This document shows, piece by piece, positions 7,104-8,809 of a stretch of DNA of 8,809 nt. The stretch covers positions 1 to 8,809 of the forward strand of contig DATJPR010000003.1 in NCBI GenBank assembly GCA_035506295.1. Direction: 5' to 3'. The DNA comes from DATJPR01 sp035506295 (GTDB lineage: Bacteria > Bacteroidota > Ignavibacteria > UBA10030 > UBA6906). The notes under the pieces are model-generated. The model made no database searches and was not told the origin of the DNA. It was given only the letters and a program-made list of their open reading frames with translations. A program made the translations under genes and the position numbers. Position 1 is the stretch's first letter. Each line of letters begins with the position of its first letter.

Positions 7104-8809
7104 ATGAAGCCCGAAAGGAAAGGTCCAGCACGAAGAGCTACTCCAGTGCTTTCCCGGAAAGCCCTGTGGATCATCACCCTCCTGTTCCCCATCATTCTGT
7201 TCCTGGCTGTTGAAGGACTTCTACGACTTCTCCGATTCGGGCCCGATCTCTCTTTGTTCGTCCCGCTCGAGGTCAACGGGAAGGCTTACGAGGTGATGAA
7301 TCCGGCTGTGTCGATGCGGTACTTTTCGAGAGTCGACTTTCGACCTGCAACCTCCCTGGACGTCCTCGAGACGCCGAAATCGCCCGACGCGTTCCGCATT
7401 TTTTGTCTCGGAGAGTCGACAACCGTTGGATTTCCCTACTGGTACAACGCTGCGTTTCCCTCCTTCCTCCGGGACTACCTGACTCGCCTTTGCCCCGGCA
7501 GGAAGATCGAAGTGGTTAACCTCGGGATGACCGCGACCAACTCGTTCACCGTGCTCGACGAGGCCCGGGAAGTCCTCCACTACCAGCCGGATGCAATCGT
7601 CGTCTACGACGGTCACAATGAATTCTACGGCGCTCTCGGTGTCGCATCCCGCGAAAGCGTGGGCAGAGCTCGATGGATGGTCGAGGTGTATCTCAAACTC
7701 CTGCACCTCAAGACGTTTGTCCTCCTTCGCGATGCATACCGTGAGGTCGTCTCGATCTTTCGGAACTCTTCCGATCGGATGGATCGATCGACGATGATGG
7801 AGAAGATGGCCCGGGGGAATCTGATTCCCTACGGATCCACGCTCTACGAAGACGGTGTGCAGAGCTTCAGAGAGAATATGCGTGATCTCACATCCCTGTG
7901 CAGGGACGCCGGCGTACCGCTGCTTCTCTGCACGCAGGTGTCGAACCTCCGGGACCTTCCGCCCTTTGCCTCACTGCACAAGGTTGGATTGGGCACCACG
8001 GAACGTGAAAGCAGCGATCAATTGGTCCGCTCGGGCCAGACATTGTTGTCCGAACGAAGATTCGACGAATCACTGGAGAGACTCGATGAGGCCGTCGCCA
8101 TAGACCCGGAATTCGCTCTCACGCACTATCTTCTCGCGTGCGATGACGATTCCCTCGGTCGCGACTCCGCAGCCCGCATCGAGTACACGCTGGCGCGCGA
8201 CATGGATCCGGTGCGATTCCGGGCATCGAGCGATCTGAACTCGGTGATTCGAGACCTCCGCGGTCGGGCCTGCATCGCCGACGTGGAGTCACTCTTTGCT
8301 GCCAACTCGGAACGGGGGATCATCGGTCGCTCGCTCATCACCGAACATCTGCATCCGACGATCTACGGTCAGTTTCTCATCGCCCGCGCGATCATCGCCT
8401 GCATGAAGTCCCATGGCGTTCTCCTGTCGACGGAGGAGTGGCGCAACCGGGATACCGTCCCGCCGTCGGAACTATGGACCGAAAGGCCGGTGACCGCTCT
8501 CGACGAGCGTATCGGGAATCGAAAGAAGGAAATCGTCACGGCGGGCTGGCCGTTCGTGCAGGAAGAGAAAGTGCTTGAGGACATTTCCCCTTCTGACACC
8601 CTGGGCCTTATCGCCGAAAATGTCACGCGAGGGGAGTGGACCTGGCGGCAGGCTCATGAGGAAGCCGCGGCCTACTACGCCCGGCGCAAGGAATTCTTCA
8701 AGGCTGCGGAAGAGATGAGGGCGATCGCCCTAACCTACAGAGAGGACGCTGTTGCCTATCAACAATGGGCGCGCTTTGCGCTCCGGGCCGGGGGATACGC
8801 CGTGGCCCA
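7104..8809 (+). CDS. Membrane-anchored SGNH/GDSL hydrolase-like protein with TPR segments, partial
   Basis: From ATG 7104-7106 the frame stays open for 568 residues to the right edge, so the C-terminus is missing. A basic N-terminus is followed by one membrane segment (about 20-45), which should place the rest in the periplasm. SGNH blocks are present: LGESTT with Ser105 (block I), NLGMTATNS with Gly141 (block II), GHNEFYG with Asn172 (block III), and EHLHPTIYG with His417 (block V). The usual Asp of DxxH is Glu414. As I recall, relatives in Ignavibacteria also carry the GES/GCS and EHLHP forms, so this is probably a family trait. TPR-like helices sit between the blocks (about 320-370, SGQTLLSERRFDESLERLDEAVAIDPEFA) and again near the end (about 540-568). 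The substrate is unknown; an esterase or acetyl-ester role is only inferred from the fold. GGAAGGAAGGG at 7079-7089 is a distant ribosome binding site; in-frame GTG 7089 and ATG 7050 are alternative starts. It is divergent from the glucan operon, and a functional link is not evident. Confidence 0.85.
   Translation, partial: MKPERKGPARRATPVLSRKALWIITLLFPIILFLAVEGLLRLLRFGPDLSLFVPLEVNGKAYEVMNPAVSMRYFSRVDFRPATSLDVLETPKSPDAFRIFCLGESTTVGFPYWYNAAFPSFLRDYLTRLCPGRKIEVVNLGMTATNSFTVLDEAREVLHYQPDAIVVYDGHNEFYGALGVASRESVGRARWMVEVYLKLLHLKTFVLLRDAYREVVSIFRNSSDRMDRSTMMEKMARGNLIPYGSTLYEDGVQSFRENMRDLTSLCRDAGVPLLLCTQVSNLRDLPPFASLHKVGLGTTERESSDQLVRSGQTLLSERRFDESLERLDEAVAIDPEFALTHYLLACDDDSLGRDSAARIEYTLARDMDPVRFRASSDLNSVIRDLRGRACIADVESLFAANSERGIIGRSLITEHLHPTIYGQFLIARAIIACMKSHGVLLSTEEWRNRDTVPPSELWTERPVTALDERIGNRKKEIVTAGWPFVQEEKVLEDISPSDTLGLIAENVTRGEWTWRQAHEEAAAYYARRKEFFKAAEEMRAIALTYREDAVAYQQWARFALRAGGYAVA

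Overview
The window looks like part of a chromosome from the Bacteroidota/Ignavibacteriota side of the FCB group. The strongest evidence is the C-terminus of the large amylase, a type IX secretion (T9SS) sorting domain of the 'LLQNYPNPFNPTT' kind. A membrane-anchored SGNH-TPR protein of a type I associate with the same lineages fits too. Coding DNA is fairly GC-rich and Shine-Dalgarno signals are mostly weak. No RNA genes, insertion sequences, CRISPR arrays or integrase-like genes were seen.

Layout: three genes lie head to tail on the minus strand and look like one alpha-glucan (starch/glycogen/maltodextrin) operon. In transcription order they are (i) a 1022-residue multidomain GH13 alpha-amylase with signal peptide and T9SS sorting domain (6887 to 3819); (ii) a GH57 glycoside hydrolase with a signal peptide (3702 to 1702); and (iii) a GH13 protein resembling Thermotoga maltosyltransferase, without a signal peptide (1649 to beyond base 1, C-terminus missing). 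Divergently, on the plus strand, a membrane-anchored SGNH/GDSL-type protein with TPR-like helices starts near 7104 and runs off the right edge.

The 216-base divergent intergenic region (6888-7103) holds a perfect 14-base palindrome, TGGAAGCGCTTCCA, typical of LacI/CcpA-family operators. It lies just downstream of a TTGACA -35-like element on the minus strand, so the glucan operon is probably controlled by a LacI-type sugar repressor. The inferred division of labour is surface cleavage of polysaccharide by the T9SS amylase, periplasmic processing by GH57, and cytoplasmic transfer of maltosyl units by the third enzyme.

The main oddities are: the maltosyltransferase-like protein has lost several normally invariant GH13 residues; the surface amylase has SQD in place of NHD in region IV and a dockerin/EF-hand-like calcium loop; and there are two different period-7 tandem repeats about 215 bases apart, one intergenic and one inside the coding sequence of the sorting domain. 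I did not find a clearly new multi-gene system. The most unusual item is the divergent maltosyltransferase-like enzyme in its three-compartment operon.
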